A stretch of DNA of 64,000 nucleotides from Dipetalonema caudispina (GCA_013365325.1 JABVXV010000234.1:1-64000); one strand, 5' to 3'. Counted from the stretch's first letter, positions 37,821-52,000 are shown. The notes: generated from the sequence alone by a model not told the origin. Numbers and translations: made by a program.

Positions 37821-37924
37821 ACATTTAAAAATAACTTCTAATGTTTTATCCAACATAACTTCAATTCTATCATTTAATTAATTTAGACTTTTCTGAAAAT
37901 ATCAATATAAGAAACCGTTATAAT
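36809..37924. other. upstream region of cystine-knot gene, microsatellites
   Basis: AT-rich non-coding DNA. It contains an (AT)n run of about 34 bases near 37786-37818 and purine-rich GA tracts near 36965-37000 and 37660-37720. I see no exon. Confidence 0.55.
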
Positions 37925-38445
37925 TTTTTAAAATAATTTAGGCATTTTTGAAAAAGACTATAAGAGATCATTATATTTAGAGTAATTTAGGTATCGTTGA
38001 AAAGGCACTGTAAGAGATCATTAATTTTTTTAAAATAATTTAGACATTTCTGAAAAAAACTATACGAGATCATTATATTCAAAATAATTTAGGCATCTTT
38101 GAAAAGATCACTGTAAGAGATCACTACATTTTTTTTAAAATAATTTAGACATTCCTGAAAAAACTATACGAGATCATTATATTTAAAGTAATTTAGGCAT
38201 CTCTGAAAAGATCACTGTAAGAGATCATTACATTTTTTTAAAATAATTTAGGCATTTTTGAAAACGTCACTGTAAGAGATCATTACATTTTTTTTAAAAA
38301 TAATTTAGAATTTCTGAAAAAACTATACGAGATCATTATATTTAAAGTAATTTAGGAATCTTTGAAAAGATCACTGTAAGAGATCATTAAATTTTCCTAA
38401 AATAATTTAAGCATTTCTGAAAAGATCACTGTAAGCATCAAATAA
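37925..38445. repeat. ~50-bp satellite-like tandem array, about ten copies
   Basis: Each unit ends TAATTTAGGCAT or a close variant and contains GAGATCATTA. Two subtypes partly alternate: one reads GAAAAAACTATACGAGATCATTATATT, the other GAAAAGATCACTGTAAGAGATCATT followed by a T-run. Copies diverge by about 10-20% by eye. The array sits between the acidic ORF and the cystine-knot gene. Confidence 0.85.
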
Positions 38446-38806
38446 TTTAACACTGCTAGTGTTACATTCAATAATTTTGTAATAATTATTTTACTACTTT
38501 TGAAGAAATTTCCCTGAAATCAACCAATACAATTAACACTACTTTTAAGTAACTACACAAACTATCTTTAATTTGAATAAGAATAAGGAGAAAAAAAAAG
38601 GAAAATAAAGATTATTATAATCAGTAAGAATAATTAATGTTAAATTTTTGAAAATTGGTTGATTTCTAGGGATAATCTACTCAATAAATCTTAACCTATA
38701 ATAAATCGCGAAAAATATTTTGATTGAAATAAAAAATTTAATAATTTTTAAAACTCCCCTGAGCTATTGTCATTTCATTGTTGATACCATGAAATTATCG
38801 TTTGAT

Positions 38807-39649
38807 TCAAATTTTGGCACGACCAATTTGTTCATTTTCATCAATTGATATCATCGGTTCATCTGCTTGTTCCATATTTATTGATCCTGTAGAATCATCT
38901 TTTATTTCCATCGCATCGTTTCTTGGAATCACATCTTGTTCTTCCACTTCCATAGCTTTCTCTTTTGTTGTCATAATTTTGTCCACTGATTCCATCGATT
39001 CATCTGTTGATGTTACAGCATCATCTTTCGATATCATAACTTGATCTTCCACTTCTGTAGTTTTATCTTCTGATGATATAATTTTACTCATTGATTCCGT
39101 AGGATCGTCTACTAACATTGGCTCAACAGTGGATACTCCTTCGTCCATTAGTGTCACATCGATATCCATTGATGTCATCCCTTCATCTTTGTCTTCGTAA
39201 CTTTTCGGTCTCATATCTCCTTCCATTGAACCAACGGCTTCATCCACTGATACTGTATCGCTATTATGCCTTGATACCATAGGTTCATCTTTATCTTCCA
39301 TATTATAGTCATATGATGCTATAATTTCTTCTATTGATCCCATAGCCTTTTGTACTGATATCATATCTTCTACAGCTATCATATTTTCATCAACTGATAA
39401 CATACCATCATCAATTGTAATCATTCCACTATTTGCTGATACAACAATTTCATCGAATTCTTTCATATCTTCATCTTTCGTAGCCACATTTTCTCCCTCT
39501 TTTGATACCATATCATTCGTATCTTTTGCTACCATATTATCGGATTTCTGTACCATAACCTGATCTCGTACATCTTCCGATACAACAAGTTGCCTTTTTG
39601 ATACCACATTTTGATCAAAATCCAATAAAACCTTCCTCTTACTCATCAT
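38807..39649 (-). CDS. intronless acidic repetitive protein, 280-281 residues, unknown
   Basis: A single continuous reading frame, unusual in this intron-rich window. I chose the ATG ATG pair at 39649/39646 (MMSKRKVLLDFD), since the upstream extension has only a GTG. The protein is built of degenerate 12-14 residue units rich in Met, Ser, Asp, Glu and Val, with motifs such as DEPMVS, SVDEAVGSM and ISIDENE. It is very acidic, with no Cys after the start, no signal peptide and no membrane segment, and is probably disordered. I do not recognise a family. Composition-biased ORFs can arise by repeat expansion, so expression needs evidence. The opposite strand is open only for short stretches. Confidence 0.55.
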   Translation of the reverse strand: MMSKRKVLLDFDQNVVSKRQLVVSEDVRDQVMVQKSDNMVAKDTNDMVSKEGENVATKDEDMKEFDEIVVSANSGMITIDDGMLSVDENMIAVEDMISVQKAMGSIEEIIASYDYNMEDKDEPMVSRHNSDTVSVDEAVGSMEGDMRPKSYEDKDEGMTSMDIDVTLMDEGVSTVEPMLVDDPTESMSKIISSEDKTTEVEDQVMISKDDAVTSTDESMESVDKIMTTKEKAMEVEEQDVIPRNDAMEIKDDSTGSINMEQADEPMISIDENEQIGRAKI

Positions 39650-40323
39650 ATCAACTATCCACCAAGATCGCAAATCAATAAATTCAGCAAAAAACACCGC
39701 GGTAAACACAACATATGCAACAATTCCGTTCCCTCTATTGTTCTCTGACCATTATTGTTTTGACAATATATATCATCCTCTACCACACTATTTCTTCTAA
39801 CACCTATCTCACTAACAACATTTCTATGCCACAACATTTCGTTGCATTCTACACTGCATAATATTGATGTAGTAAATTTTGTCAATCATTTTGCTTAGTG
39901 CTATATTAGCTAAGATATTAAGTTAATTTCTAAAATATAATTTACTATATTTCATGTTAATTTTAAAGATTAAAAGTAAAAAAAAAAAAGAAAAAAAATT
40001 GAGGAAAAATTACTTTATCACGGATATATTTCATTTATTTATTTACTTATAATTTTTTTTTTTTTCTTCACTTTCAACAATTTTTTACAGAATGTATTAA
40101 TTTAGAGAATAAATATTACTGCACAGTAAACAAATGAAATTCATCGAATAGATTTGAAATTGTCTTTTTTTTTTTTCAATGTAAATTTATCCTTTACATA
40201 CGTTTAGAAATAATTATATGTTGTAATTGGTTCATTGCAAAAAAAAAAAAAAACATATGCAAAATTATATCATTTAATGTAGGTATATCGTTGGAATACA
40301 TTAAAATTATCGTGCTAAAAGCA

Positions 40324-43300
40324 ATGGCTTCTATTGGTTGCGCTGTAAGAAATGCATCTCATGCTGGATCTTGGTTTGTTTTGTTTTAGCTTTTTTTTTT
40401 TTTTTTTTTTTGTTGTTTTTTGTTTTTTTGTAGTGTAGCATAAAACGTATAATAACGTAACAAAATTTTTGTTATTTTATACTTCTGATGCTTTAATAAT
40501 GCTATCCAAAGATGGAAGTGTTACATTTGAATAATTTAATTTCCTATATTTATATTACTTTATCTTTTGTTAGGTATACGGATGATCCAAGGCAATTGCA
40601 TCGTGAATTAACGGAATGGCTTGGCGCTGCTGGTTCACGTCATGCTCAATCAGCTCGTGCTATTATTTCACCGTAAGTACTATCATTTCATAGCAGTTGG
40701 AAATTAAACATTGCACATTTTAAATTTGTCAATTTTCACTTCAATTAGATTAAATTAGGCCAAATTTTGCTAGCTCAGGTTATGTATGAATATCACTAAT
40801 TTTGGTATCAATTATTCGTCCAGGATGATAACGTTAGTAACACGCTAAAGGATAGAACCAATATGGATTAGTAGCAACAAAGTCACTTTTCAATCATGGC
40901 TTCAAGTATGATTAAGTTTTTAATTTTAACATCTTCTTTCCATCATATTTCATATATTATTTCTCTTTCTCTTATTGGTGAACAAGGAGAGATTGGTATT
41001 AGCAAGAGAAGAGAAAGAGAAAGTATGAAGAATGGAAATCTCAAGATTGGACAAGGCAAATATACAGATTCGAAACTATCTCGTTTTCCGAATGTATTTC
41101 GAATAATTGAGTTCTTTTTCAGACATGCTGGTTATTCATACAGCGGCAGGGTTGCAGCTTTTGCCTTCAAACAAATTGTTCCTGAAACTGTGTGAGTGTA
41201 AATTCTATCCTACCTGCAACATTACCTTATTTGTATGATTAATTAAAAGTAAAAATTGCAAATGAGACCTATTTCTAAATTGTTTAATTGATCTGTTTGC
41301 TAACTGGATCTTTATGAAGTGATGGTTGCTTCCTACCGACAAAATCACGTGATCGACACTTGATTATTTATCACCTGCTTTAAAGAGGTGGGAGCAACTT
41401 TACAATAGGGCAGCAGGCAGAAGTCGAACCATACCTGAACCACTCTTCTCTACGTTCTACATGCTGCCATGTTGTTTCCATGTGTATTATCTCAATGAAG
41501 GAGAAATAGCTGGATGAATGGATTTAGTAAGAGAAAGAAATTAATCTCGAAATTTTATTCTTGCATATAGATTTAGAATCATTAATTGATTGCAGTTTTT
41601 TGGTATATATTTAGTTTTTTCAAAATTTTTTGTTAAAAAATTTTTCGTCTAATTGTTATAGTAACATTATATTCGTATTGGGACCGTCACATGTGATGTC
41701 GCTGGACACTTGTGCACTGTCAACTTGTTCGCGTTATCGTACACCTATAGGTGACCTTCAGATCGATCAGAGAAGTATTTCTTTTTTTTTTTTTTTTTTT
41801 TTTTTCAAATTTCTCTAAATGATATCAATAACGATTTGATCATGAGGGAAAATAAATTCTGTTCGGTTAACATATTGTTTGTGCGAACGATAACCGTTCA
41901 GTATCGCGTTATTGATGAATGGCATCAGTGAATAAAATACTTAAGCCTTTTAGGAAATATGTGCGTACATATTGGCAGTGGTAGGACGAAGAGGCTGAAA
42001 TAGTTGAGCAAAATAAACAAATCATGGCTGTGTCGTGGCTAAATTGGATCTTAGTACTGTTGAGAGTATCTTTGAAAAACCTTAGCAGTCTTAACTTAAC
42101 TTAAAATTATGGAGGACTATATAATGTCATGTCTGTATTTTATTAACTAAATTATTCCGCATGGTTCACGTTACGCATCATAACTTTACAGCAAATATGG
42201 AGTTGAAAGAAACCGGAGCTTTTTCATTGATGGATTTGCGTAGCGAAGAAGCAGAACATAGCATTGAAATGCAGCTGCCTTACATAGCAAAAATCATGGA
42301 AAAGTATATTTTTTGTTGGATTAAAATAACGGTTTCATTCCAAGATCGAACCGATAAGCTGAAACTGGGATGAAAACTTTTAAACATCGTCATTTAGCCT
42401 TTTATTGGATCAAATTATGAAACAGAGAGATTTTCTTGTCGCAAATAATTAAATCCATTAACCGAATTTCTTATTGCAGGCAGTCAACGAATAGTTACAG
42501 CATTGTACCAGTGTTGGTAGGATCACTTTCACCTTCAAAACAAGCCAGTTATGGCAAAATATTTAGCAAGTATCTATCGGATCCAAAGATAGTATTTGTC
42601 GTCAGTTCTGACTTTTGTCACTGGGGTATGGTAGTTTAAGTATATTCGTTTTTTATATCTGAATTTAATTGCGAATAGTGGTATCCTTCAGTTACCCAGT
42701 TATGAAGCAAGCCAGCTAAAAATCTAATTAAAGTAACGAAAAGCAGTTCTACTCTGTTCGGTTTATTTATCGATTGATGTTTGCTTAAAGGAAGTCGATT
42801 TCATTTCATGCCACACGACAATAGTACCGGTGTACCAATATATGAACAAATTGCTGCTATGGACAAACAGGTTTCATTTTTTTTCTTTTTTTTGATTTCT
42901 TGCTAGTGAATCTTAATGTTCCATATTTAAAAAAGAGAAAAAAAAAGGTAGTGATGATTGATAGGTTTTATTTTTGAGTTGTATCTTTACAGCAACTAAA
43001 TACTTTTTAGTGCTTATCATGAAATGAATATTATTCGGTTAAGTTATTCTTGGAATTATAACTAATCGGTAAATTTAATATCAAGGCTTGCCTTACTTCT
43101 TAACAGTCACATATTGGGCTGTTTTCAGGGAATGGACGCAATTTCTAGCCTTAATCCGGCAGCGTTTGGGGAGTATTTGAAAAAGACACAAAATACAATC
43201 TGTGGCAGAAATCCAATAAGTGTCATTCTCTATGTAAATATTTTCTCTATGTATACTATCACTAACTTAGTGTATAATTTGATGAAGAATGATGGTCTTC

Positions 43301-44225
43301 CATAGTGAAAGACAGAATGTTCAATAGATTAATCACGTTTGAAGAGATGTACCACAGATAATATTTCTGCTTTTCAAGCATCTTATAATCAACATTTAAT
43401 TAAATATTGATTATTATATGATCTTGTTGCTATCGTTGTGTCCCATCTGATTTTCAACACTTTTTGGACATTGAATGATTTTTTATTATATTTTTAGGCA
43501 GCGGAATATTTCCGTCAAATGAACAGTTATCTGGCGGAATTTGTATTTCTCAAATATGCACAATCTAATCAGGTAATTTGTTTACTAGAAGATATGATAT
43601 GATTAAATTCGGCAAAGTTTTGTTATATTTTTAGTCTGGAATGAGTTTAAGGCTGTAAGCAAAGTATGCACATATGAATTTGACTGCTTCACCGAAATAT
43701 TTGATCTCGAGCATAATATATACAGATGAAGAGTAATATGAAATTATTTATAGAAGTTAAGAATTATTATTCGAGTTGTCTTGCGTACTATTTGAAGAAT
43801 CTTCTCTTCATTATCAACAATTTAGACTGTCGTTGATGGAAATTGATATAGAGATGTTTATCTTTGTTTCACATTTTAGTATGCCATGATATATTCTGTA
43901 GACAATGTTGTGAAACTTACGAATAGAGCCAGTAAAGATCTGTATGAGGAAAGGAGGTTATGTATAGAGTAAGCAAAGCTGTCATCACAGGGAAAGTGGA
44001 AATTCATTTTAATGCGCATTTTGCTAAGAATTAGATTGTTAGATACTAGAAATGTGTGCCATACGAAGATACAGCTCGCTTCCTCTTCCAGAATTTTGGA
44101 ACACAAAATTCATGAAGTAAATTTAATATTTGAGGAAGATTGTTATGCATTTGCAGAGCCGTAGCCTGAACGATTCATCCGTGTCATATGCAGCAGGTGC
44201 CCTTTTCATTAATCCAAGAGAGTAA
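40324..44225 (+). CDS. memo-1: MEMO1 family protein (mediator of ErbB2-driven motility), 305 residues
   Basis: Ten exons: 40324-40373, 40574-40672, 41123-41191, 41662-41774, 42192-42303, 42480-42625, 42791-42870, 43129-43233, 43498-43572 and 44157-44225, all in phase. The length matches human MEMO1 (297). Conserved blocks in order: [94 protein letters not shown]. The His residues of HAGYS, GPSH and FCHW, the Asp of SSDF and the Cys of TICG line up with the metal-pocket residues of human MEMO1, whose fold resembles extradiol dioxygenases. In animals MEMO1 acts in the cytosol in redox/metal balance and receptor tyrosine kinase signalling, and C. elegans memo-1 affects reactive oxygen signalling. 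No odd features. The intron sizes (about 160-780) suit this genome. Confidence 0.96.
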
Positions 44226-45059
44226 ACAAATTTCGAGCCGTTCGCATTGATTATCAAATGTTTTGCATGAACAACAATGAAACTACACACAATTGAAGAT
44301 CTATTAATATAATCTGAAAAATTGTTACCATTTTATTACTTTGTGAATATGTATAATCGTAAAGAACATGCTAACACAACCTTATCACTATTATCATCAT
44401 TTTCTTTGTCTTGGTTAAAAATCACAGTTAAGTGCTTTATCGTTTGATGAAGTTGATATTGTATAACCATGTCGTATCCTTTTATTCGTGATGTAAAAAT
44501 CCTTTGTAGTAGGAATCAATGTATCTTTCCCGGACTCACTATTGGGACTAATGTTTCGATTATGCGATTTCGTCCAACGACAGTACAACTTGACTTCGTG
44601 GCATATATTCCGTCGTATAAACATTTCGCATGTTTCTATACGTTTTGCTATAAATTCTGAGGTACAATTTTTATTCTGAGATCGAAGCGTCATTTACAAG
44701 CCAGTAATTAAAAAGGCAAAGTGTAAGAGAGATGCATACAAAAATAAGCAATTGATGTTGAAACGTAAAATAATTGTCAAAAAACAAAATGTACAAAAAC
44801 AAATTGTTGACATAACTGCGCAATATTGCAAACTTGTATCAATCAAAATATAGCACGCTAAGAAATTGGCTATGAAAGACATATACTAACAGTTATCCGA
44901 GGTAACTGGAAGTAACCACCTTAACATTTCAGATAACCTAAAAATATGAGAACATCTCAGTGACTACTATGATTTAATCTTTCAAAAGAATTTTCCTTTT
45001 AAAAACGTTGCAAAAGATTATGGTAAAGTGAAAAGAAGCCATGAGTGACCGAATGACAC
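44226..45059. other. convergent intergenic interval
   Basis: Holds the 3' UTRs of the MEMO1 (+) and ING (-) genes. Open stretches at 44415-44693 (-) and 44469-44660 (+) overlap each other, lack splice context and are not supported as genes. Confidence 0.5.
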
Positions 45060-47199
45060 TTATTTACTACTACCAGTGGAATTCTTTTTTTTTCGTTGCT
45101 CATTGCAACGTTCACAATACCATTTTCCTTTTGGCGCTTCTGTAAGGCCAACGCACTGGAAATGGAACCATTCTATAGCACACTGTTTGTTGTCACACAT
45201 TATCATTTGACCGTGCGAAACCTGCAAATTGATTATTCATTTTTTTAAAACAAAAATCATGAGAACCTTTAAATCATCAATGAAGTATATATACAAATCT
45301 TTAAATGAATTTTTCCTATCAAATGGAAGATAATAACCTGATGGCAGATGCAATAGGTCGGTTCGTTAGGGTCAACAGGCATTTCCATAACCGATGGTGC
45401 ATCCAAAAATGGCTGGAATGGCGTAGAGACAGAAGCTGGAAAAAGATTTCAACAATAAAATGTGAAAAAAGCTCACTTGATTAACTTAAACTTTTTGAAA
45501 TATTCCCAATTACCGCAGAAGCAGAAGGACTATTTATTTAACAAAAATGTTATTGAGTGTCAAATCATGAAATAATGGCATCATAGCAGTACTTGACCAT
45601 CTTATCCTTCAGATATAAAGTGAGAAGACAACTGTGGTTCCGATGGCAATTTTCGAGTGAAGCTTCTTTCGTGAAACATGTCAACAAATTCAGTAGAATC
45701 CCGAGATAAAAAGAATATAAGGATATGATAGTAGTAGCATGCCTTGTAACATACCTGCACTTTTCTGAGACCAGCTGTCCTCTTTTAATTTCTTCTTATC
45801 CTTACGACCCGCAACACTTTTTCGCTTCCGGTCAAGCATTTCATCTGAATTTAATGTTGGATTTTAAATCGAAAATCTTTAGCCCTTTCAAAATCACTTC
45901 TTTTTTTGATCAACGAATTAGAATTTCACTTGCTATTTTCTCGCCAAACCTCCATAACGTAAAAGCGAAAGAAATACTACTTTATTTCGCCATTTTACAA
46001 CGATAAGATGTGATAAAAATGGATTCAGCAGTTGGAGGAGGAGGAAAACATGGAGAGAGGTGACGCTGATATCGAAAGTGAAAGTATTTCAATGTAAGAT
46101 GCCCTTCGGCAAAACAACGATTCAAACTGTGCTAGTTAACCGTAAATGCAGAAATTTGAGCACAGAAATTTCGATCACTCATACAAAGGCTCATAGATAA
46201 TATACATACATATATAGTTTAGCTTACATTTGCATACAACAGACATTTTAATATTTACCGCCGTTTTTATTAGCTTTTGCCGCAGCTGCCGCTGCAGCAT
46301 CCAAATATTTTTGCCGTATCGTAGCTTGAAGTTTTACTGAATCATTATCCAAACGTCTGATATGTTTATCGACAAGTTCGTAGGTGTCTGATGCCAAACG
46401 AATTTTTTCATTTGATAAACGTTCGATTTCCGCAAATAATGTCTGCAAAAATTGATATCCGAGATGAATCATACTTGAAGACAAACTTTCTTTGAAATAG
46501 AACTGAATCGATGTTATAGTTGAAATAACTGAAAGTGAATTCTGAATACTTTTACACTTACGATCAACTGAATAAATAATGACTATGAAAAACAAATAAC
46601 GAAACAACAGCATTCATCAAGATTTTATGAAATGAGCCATTTTTTATCATTCCAAGTAACTCACGCTGTCAACATCCACACAAAAGAAGATAACGTGACC
46701 ATTTCACTGATGAAGTTATATGTAAAGATCTCTCTGAGAGAATTACTCGAGCAAAACTTGATGCATACAAAGAAGATAGGGAGATTGGGATAACATCTTG
46801 GTAAGACAGCTTAAAATTGGCTAGCTTAGTTAAGTATACTCTGTTTAATATTACTTAACTATAAATGACATTATTTAACACTTTCACCCGCGGTCATATT
46901 TATCTCATACTTCACAATCCGATTCATCAGCATCTAATTTCTTGAACTAGGCGATTTTGGTAAATTGCAAAACAAAAACGAAAAAAAATAAAACAAAGAA
47001 AACTTACCATAATTTCTTTATTAAACGAAATTGATGCATTCTTCGGCATTTTTTGGTGTGATTTCACAAATACCTTCAATTTTCGATCAATTTCGGCTGA
47101 TCGCTTATGACATTCTACATCGTACTTTCGAATCCCTTGCAAATTTTTCGCCAAATCGCGAGGAAGTGTAGATAAATTATCCAAATAATGATCCAACAT
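45060..47199 (-). CDS. ING family PHD-finger protein (ING4/5-like), 241 residues
   Basis: A nuclear chromatin reader that targets histone acetyltransferase complexes to H3K4me3. Exons 47199-47008, 46442-46259, 45844-45755, 45435-45338 and 45221-45060 join in frame. The N-terminal ING helical domain begins [13 protein letters not shown] and includes [15 protein letters not shown], nearly the same as human ING4/5. A basic nuclear-localisation region ([17 protein letters not shown]) follows. Then come [15 protein letters not shown] and a complete C4HC3 PHD finger ending GKWYCERC, followed by NEQRKKK. Total length is close to ING4 (249). The family's H3K4me3 pocket is preserved as far as visible (Tyr of TYC, Met-Cys-Asp, Glu-Trp-Phe-His-Phe). 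The start is the ATG matching the family N-terminus, although the open frame extends further upstream. Which C. elegans ing gene is orthologous is not resolved. Confidence 0.93.
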
Positions 47200-49009
47200 T
47201 ACTGATATCTTCAACAGCAAATTATGAGAAGCATAGTATGAAGATATTATCACGAAGGTCAAGAAATAAATTCTGATCATTGTCAAGATGACCAACATTA
47301 ATCTTCTATGGCTTCAATTCCTTATTAAAGTGAAATGAGTACTTGATTGAAAATCGCGAAAATTTTTCTAATTAATGCTCAATTTAGATTATTAATGCAA
47401 ACTTTCAGCAAATGTTACTATCAATAACCGCATAAAATTTTACCAAATCTAAATTAGTAGTGTTTGTTTAATATTTAAACTCGTCCGTAGCCCTACTTAC
47501 GCAGTTTATTCCTTCATTATCAAAACATTACTGAGTTCAACTTCTCTGAGTCACTTTTTCCTTTAGTTTAATAAACAACAAAATAAAACACTGGAAAGTT
47601 TCCGCATATGATCGAAGAATATATAGAATTTTGAGGAAAAAAACGAATTCAAATCTACCAATCAAATATTTATAACGGTTTTGACTCCAAAAAAAAAGAA
47701 AGAAAATAACGAAAAAAGAAAACCAAAAATATTTTTTGCATAACTTTACATTATCACAACAATTTTATATCTTCAATAAATAAGGAAAAAAAGGAGAAAA
47801 AAAAACGAGAGAAACTTTTCAGCTTATAATTGTTATCAAATAAGGAAAGAATAATACTAAATGTTTTAAATTATTACCTATCATTTTATCCACTTCTTTT
47901 TTCTTTTCCTAACCAAATGAAATCAATCATAACTTTCAGTCATACGACAGCTTTCATACCTAATGTTACAAAGAAACAATTGAACAATCAATATAATCAA
48001 TTAAATGATAGTAAATGTCTAATAAAACTGTTCTTAAATCACATCACACGTAAAACACGTCGAATAATTGCGTAACCAATTTCAAGAAAAGGTTCAAAAC
48101 AACAAAACAAACCAAACAATGACATCTGTCATTCTGCTACTATGATGATAGTAGTATGAAAAAAATTTCGGCTCAGATATGAATTAATTGAAACAAACAT
48201 CGTTTTTTGTTTTTTACAACTAATCAAAGAATGTACAAATATTTTTTAATATGTTTATATGGCGTAATTATAATGCAATATAATATTCTATCGTAAATTT
48301 GATATAATATAATTTAATACAGTAGTACATTAATACAGTATGATTCAGTACAGTAGTATATTATTACGGTACAATGCGGTATAATAATATAAAACTTTAT
48401 ATTGGTATATTTACTAGTACATTTGATTATTATCAAAAAGTATTTAATTATATTTGAAATGCATATTTTGTTTTAATTCACTCATGTTCTAAGTATTTTC
48501 AAAAATTCCTTTTTCCTCTCCAATTTATCGCAAAAGTATCAAATTTGAATGTCAATAAAAAAAAAATTCTTCCCCACTTTCATATTTTCATGATGCTAAG
48601 TTATGTTAAAAGTGTTTTAGCGAAAAATTATGTCCTGATTTGCAAACTAATTCGATGCTTTGTTTTTACCACATTGTAATTTAAAACCAGAAAAAAAAAA
48701 TGATACTAATTGGAAAGGGAACGAAAAAAGGAATGATAGGATAAAGGACGAATTTAAATTCAAATAGAATAAAACATTGTAAACATTTAAATTAAAATGA
48801 GGTAATAAAGATTGTTACATTTTTTTTTGATTATGTTTATTGTAAAAACTATGTGAGTTATTATTTATTCCAAAATATGACAGTTGCAAGCAGAATTATT
48901 TATTTAAAGTGCATGGATAAAAATTTATTATGTCAAAATTTTAGGGTTATCAATTGATTTGTTAACCACTGATATGATAACACAATGACAATAAATGTAC
49001 ATGAAATAA
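47200..49009. other. intergenic, no supported gene
   Basis: This lies upstream of the ING gene and downstream of the DOMON/b561 gene (both -). AT-rich, with a degenerate stretch of TACAGTA-like words near 48300-48420. An open stretch at 47830-48075 (+) lacks splice context. Confidence 0.5.
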
Positions 49010-52000
49010 TCAATGTTTCCTGGCATAATTGATAAGAACCATAGCTGTAATGATCAAGCAAACGGCAAATGAAATTATTACATGCAAGATCAGCATTGAT
49101 AGACGAATTATCGTGACCTGAAATTAATTAAAGAATGAATTGTGAGATTGGAGTCAAATTTATGATCAATGCATAATTTGCTAAGAATTCAGTCATTTCT
49201 GCTAAGGCTACAATTTTCCAATTTATTAAATGAAGGGATAAATGCCTAGTTAGAAGTTCGGGCTTATCCTAGTCCATATATAAATATATATGTTGTTCTT
49301 CTTTCTAATCTCAATTCGCGGGCCACATCATTCAATTTCAATTTTTTTCATCCCAGAAAAATTAGAACTTTAAAAATTGTTCATCTGACAAATATCATTT
49401 ATTAAACACTTTTTAATCGATTAAGCATTCATTCCTGAAATAGTTTAGGAAATTAAATCCAAGTAGTGGAAATTTCACCCAACAAAACTTGTGTTTCGTT
49501 TCTTCTTCTGCTATTTCAACGGTTTGAACTTTCGCTGATATTCTTGCATTTCCTGCATTTTCATTCTCTAAATCAAACTTTTGAATTAAGATGATCAATC
49601 AATCTAACTTCTAATCAAGTTAACGAATGAATTTAACATCGCAAATTAAATTGATGAAGCTATTTCTTTTATCATTTTTTTGCAACAAATGAAACATGAA
49701 AATGTTTTGCTAACATCATTTAGCAACATTTATCAACTTTTACATGTAGGAAAATTTTCGCTCGAATCCTTTATCATGCTTTTTTATCAAAGTGAAAACT
49801 GTAATTGTATGAAATAATAATTAATATTTGATAATGCTAATAACTTATATCATAATTGTCGTAAAAAATTCAATCAGAATTTTATTAGAAACAAAAAAAA
49901 AAAAAAAAAAAAAGCCAACCAATATTTTCATTTTTTTCGGACACTTTCTTTGCACTATAGGCATCCAGAAAACTAAAGCCAAATAGTGCTGTGCAAAATA
50001 TACACAAATAAAAACCAGTAAGTAAAACTGGCCATCTTCCATAATATCGGATAAGGCCCGTTTTATGATGTATTGTCGCAGAGAGTATTCCTAAAGCTAC
50101 AAGTAATTTTGTTAATTTTGTCAATTTTTATTTTATTTTCAAAAATTTTATTTTAGTAATGCAAAAAGAATTTTACTAAATTTTTCACCTCATAGATCAT
50201 ACACTTATGTGAGTATAATTTCTATATCATATGCTAAATTAAAATAATAATAACATCATTATAAAATCATTTGAAATCAATTAAGTATCTTTTATATGTT
50301 CACTTAAAATCCTATAAAAATTTTAATTGCTATCTTAATTTCGAAAAACATCTCAGTGTTATATATTTTGAATTAGTAAGTAATGTATTAGTAAGTAATG
50401 TATTGTAAATGAATTCAATAGAAAATAAATTTAAGATTTAACAAAATATTTAAAAAGAATCTAATGCGCAAAAAAAAAAAAAAAGTAAATGTCAAATATC
50501 ACACATGCAGCAATGAATGCAACAGTTGCCAAGATACGATGAAACCATTTAAAATAGAATCGTTTCATAAATTTCCGTTTGAATTGATACAACGCTAACA
50601 TAATTTGTATTACAACAAGCATATATGCAATTAAACCTGCCCAGGTATGCACTGGTTTCATAAAATGCTGTAATTTAGTCAAAGAATTATCCATTTGAAT
50701 TATATAGTAAATAATTTTTTGCAATAATTTCATAGTATAACTAGTATATTAAATTCTATCTTGTTAATTTTGCATCAATTAAAAATGATTGAAAAATATA
50801 AAATGTTCTAAAATTTCATATTTTTGAATAATTTTTTTTTCGAAAAAAAATGGGAAAAAAAAACAAACATGTAACATTGTTGAATAATTTTGATAATATA
50901 ATCTACGTATAGAAAAATTTTCAGAATTATAAAAAAAAAAGACATTTCTTAAAAATTATTTAAATTATTTCTGCTACGCTAGTGATGAGATTTTTATTTT
51001 TTATGATTATTTCCAAAAAGAAAAAAAAAAAAAGAAAACGAAACAATCTAACCTCTATGCTACATTGTCGTGTACACCATAAATAAAATTGAAATTTCGA
51101 TTGGATAAAAATGAGACAAATAGCTACCGTTTGTAACATTATGGATATTAGCGCACCACCACGATGAAGCTAAATAGAAATACTTTTTTTTTTTTTTGGG
51201 AAATATTTGCTGTTAAAAAAAAGAAAAAAAATTATTTCGAATTTTTTTTTTTACAAGAATTTTGAAAAATTGACTAAAACATACCTGAAACCAAATAGGC
51301 ATTTGATCGATTTGTATGGTAGGCCAAAATGTTTTAAAATGTCGTGATAATAATATTGCATTTGATAAGAGAAACCACCAACTCCAAATCATTAAGATTA
51401 CTGCAAATTAAAAGAAAAAAAAAAAAGTAAAAATTTTCAATTTTCAAATTCATTTTGATATTTTTCTTTTTACTGTCATATTTTTGAAAAAAAAAAACAA
51501 TCGTTTTGAATAAATTTGAATAATATTAGTAGAAAATTTTAAAAAAATTCAAGCCATCAATTTCGTTTTTTTAACAATTAATTCTTTTGAAACATTAATA
51601 AATTTTAATTTATTTCACGTCCTTAATTGGAAAAAGATTGGAAAAAGAAAGAAAGAGACATAAGATTTGGATTTGTCAAGATACCCAAGTTATACTTAAG
51701 TTATATGCCAAGGAAAATCAGAAATCCAAACCTGAATGAAAACCAAATATTAGAAAAGAGGAGGAAAATGATCCAAATTAATATTGTAATTAATTTAGGT
51801 AAGCTTAAATGTGTTAGCCTAATTTATACTATCCTGGTTTATATCTAATTTATTGAATAAAACAAATATATCGTCTAATTTTTCAAATATTAAATTGAAC
51901 AAGTGCTTGATTGATTTGTTAATTCTAATAGATTCATAGGTAATTTTTAAAACAAAAAAAAAAAAAAATATTCACATTAACATGTAGCTTATTATTATAA

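Noticed and set aside
41380..41500. Minus-strand GGTTCGAC resembling a tRNA B box
   Set aside because: No A box with the right spacing and no cloverleaf pairing.
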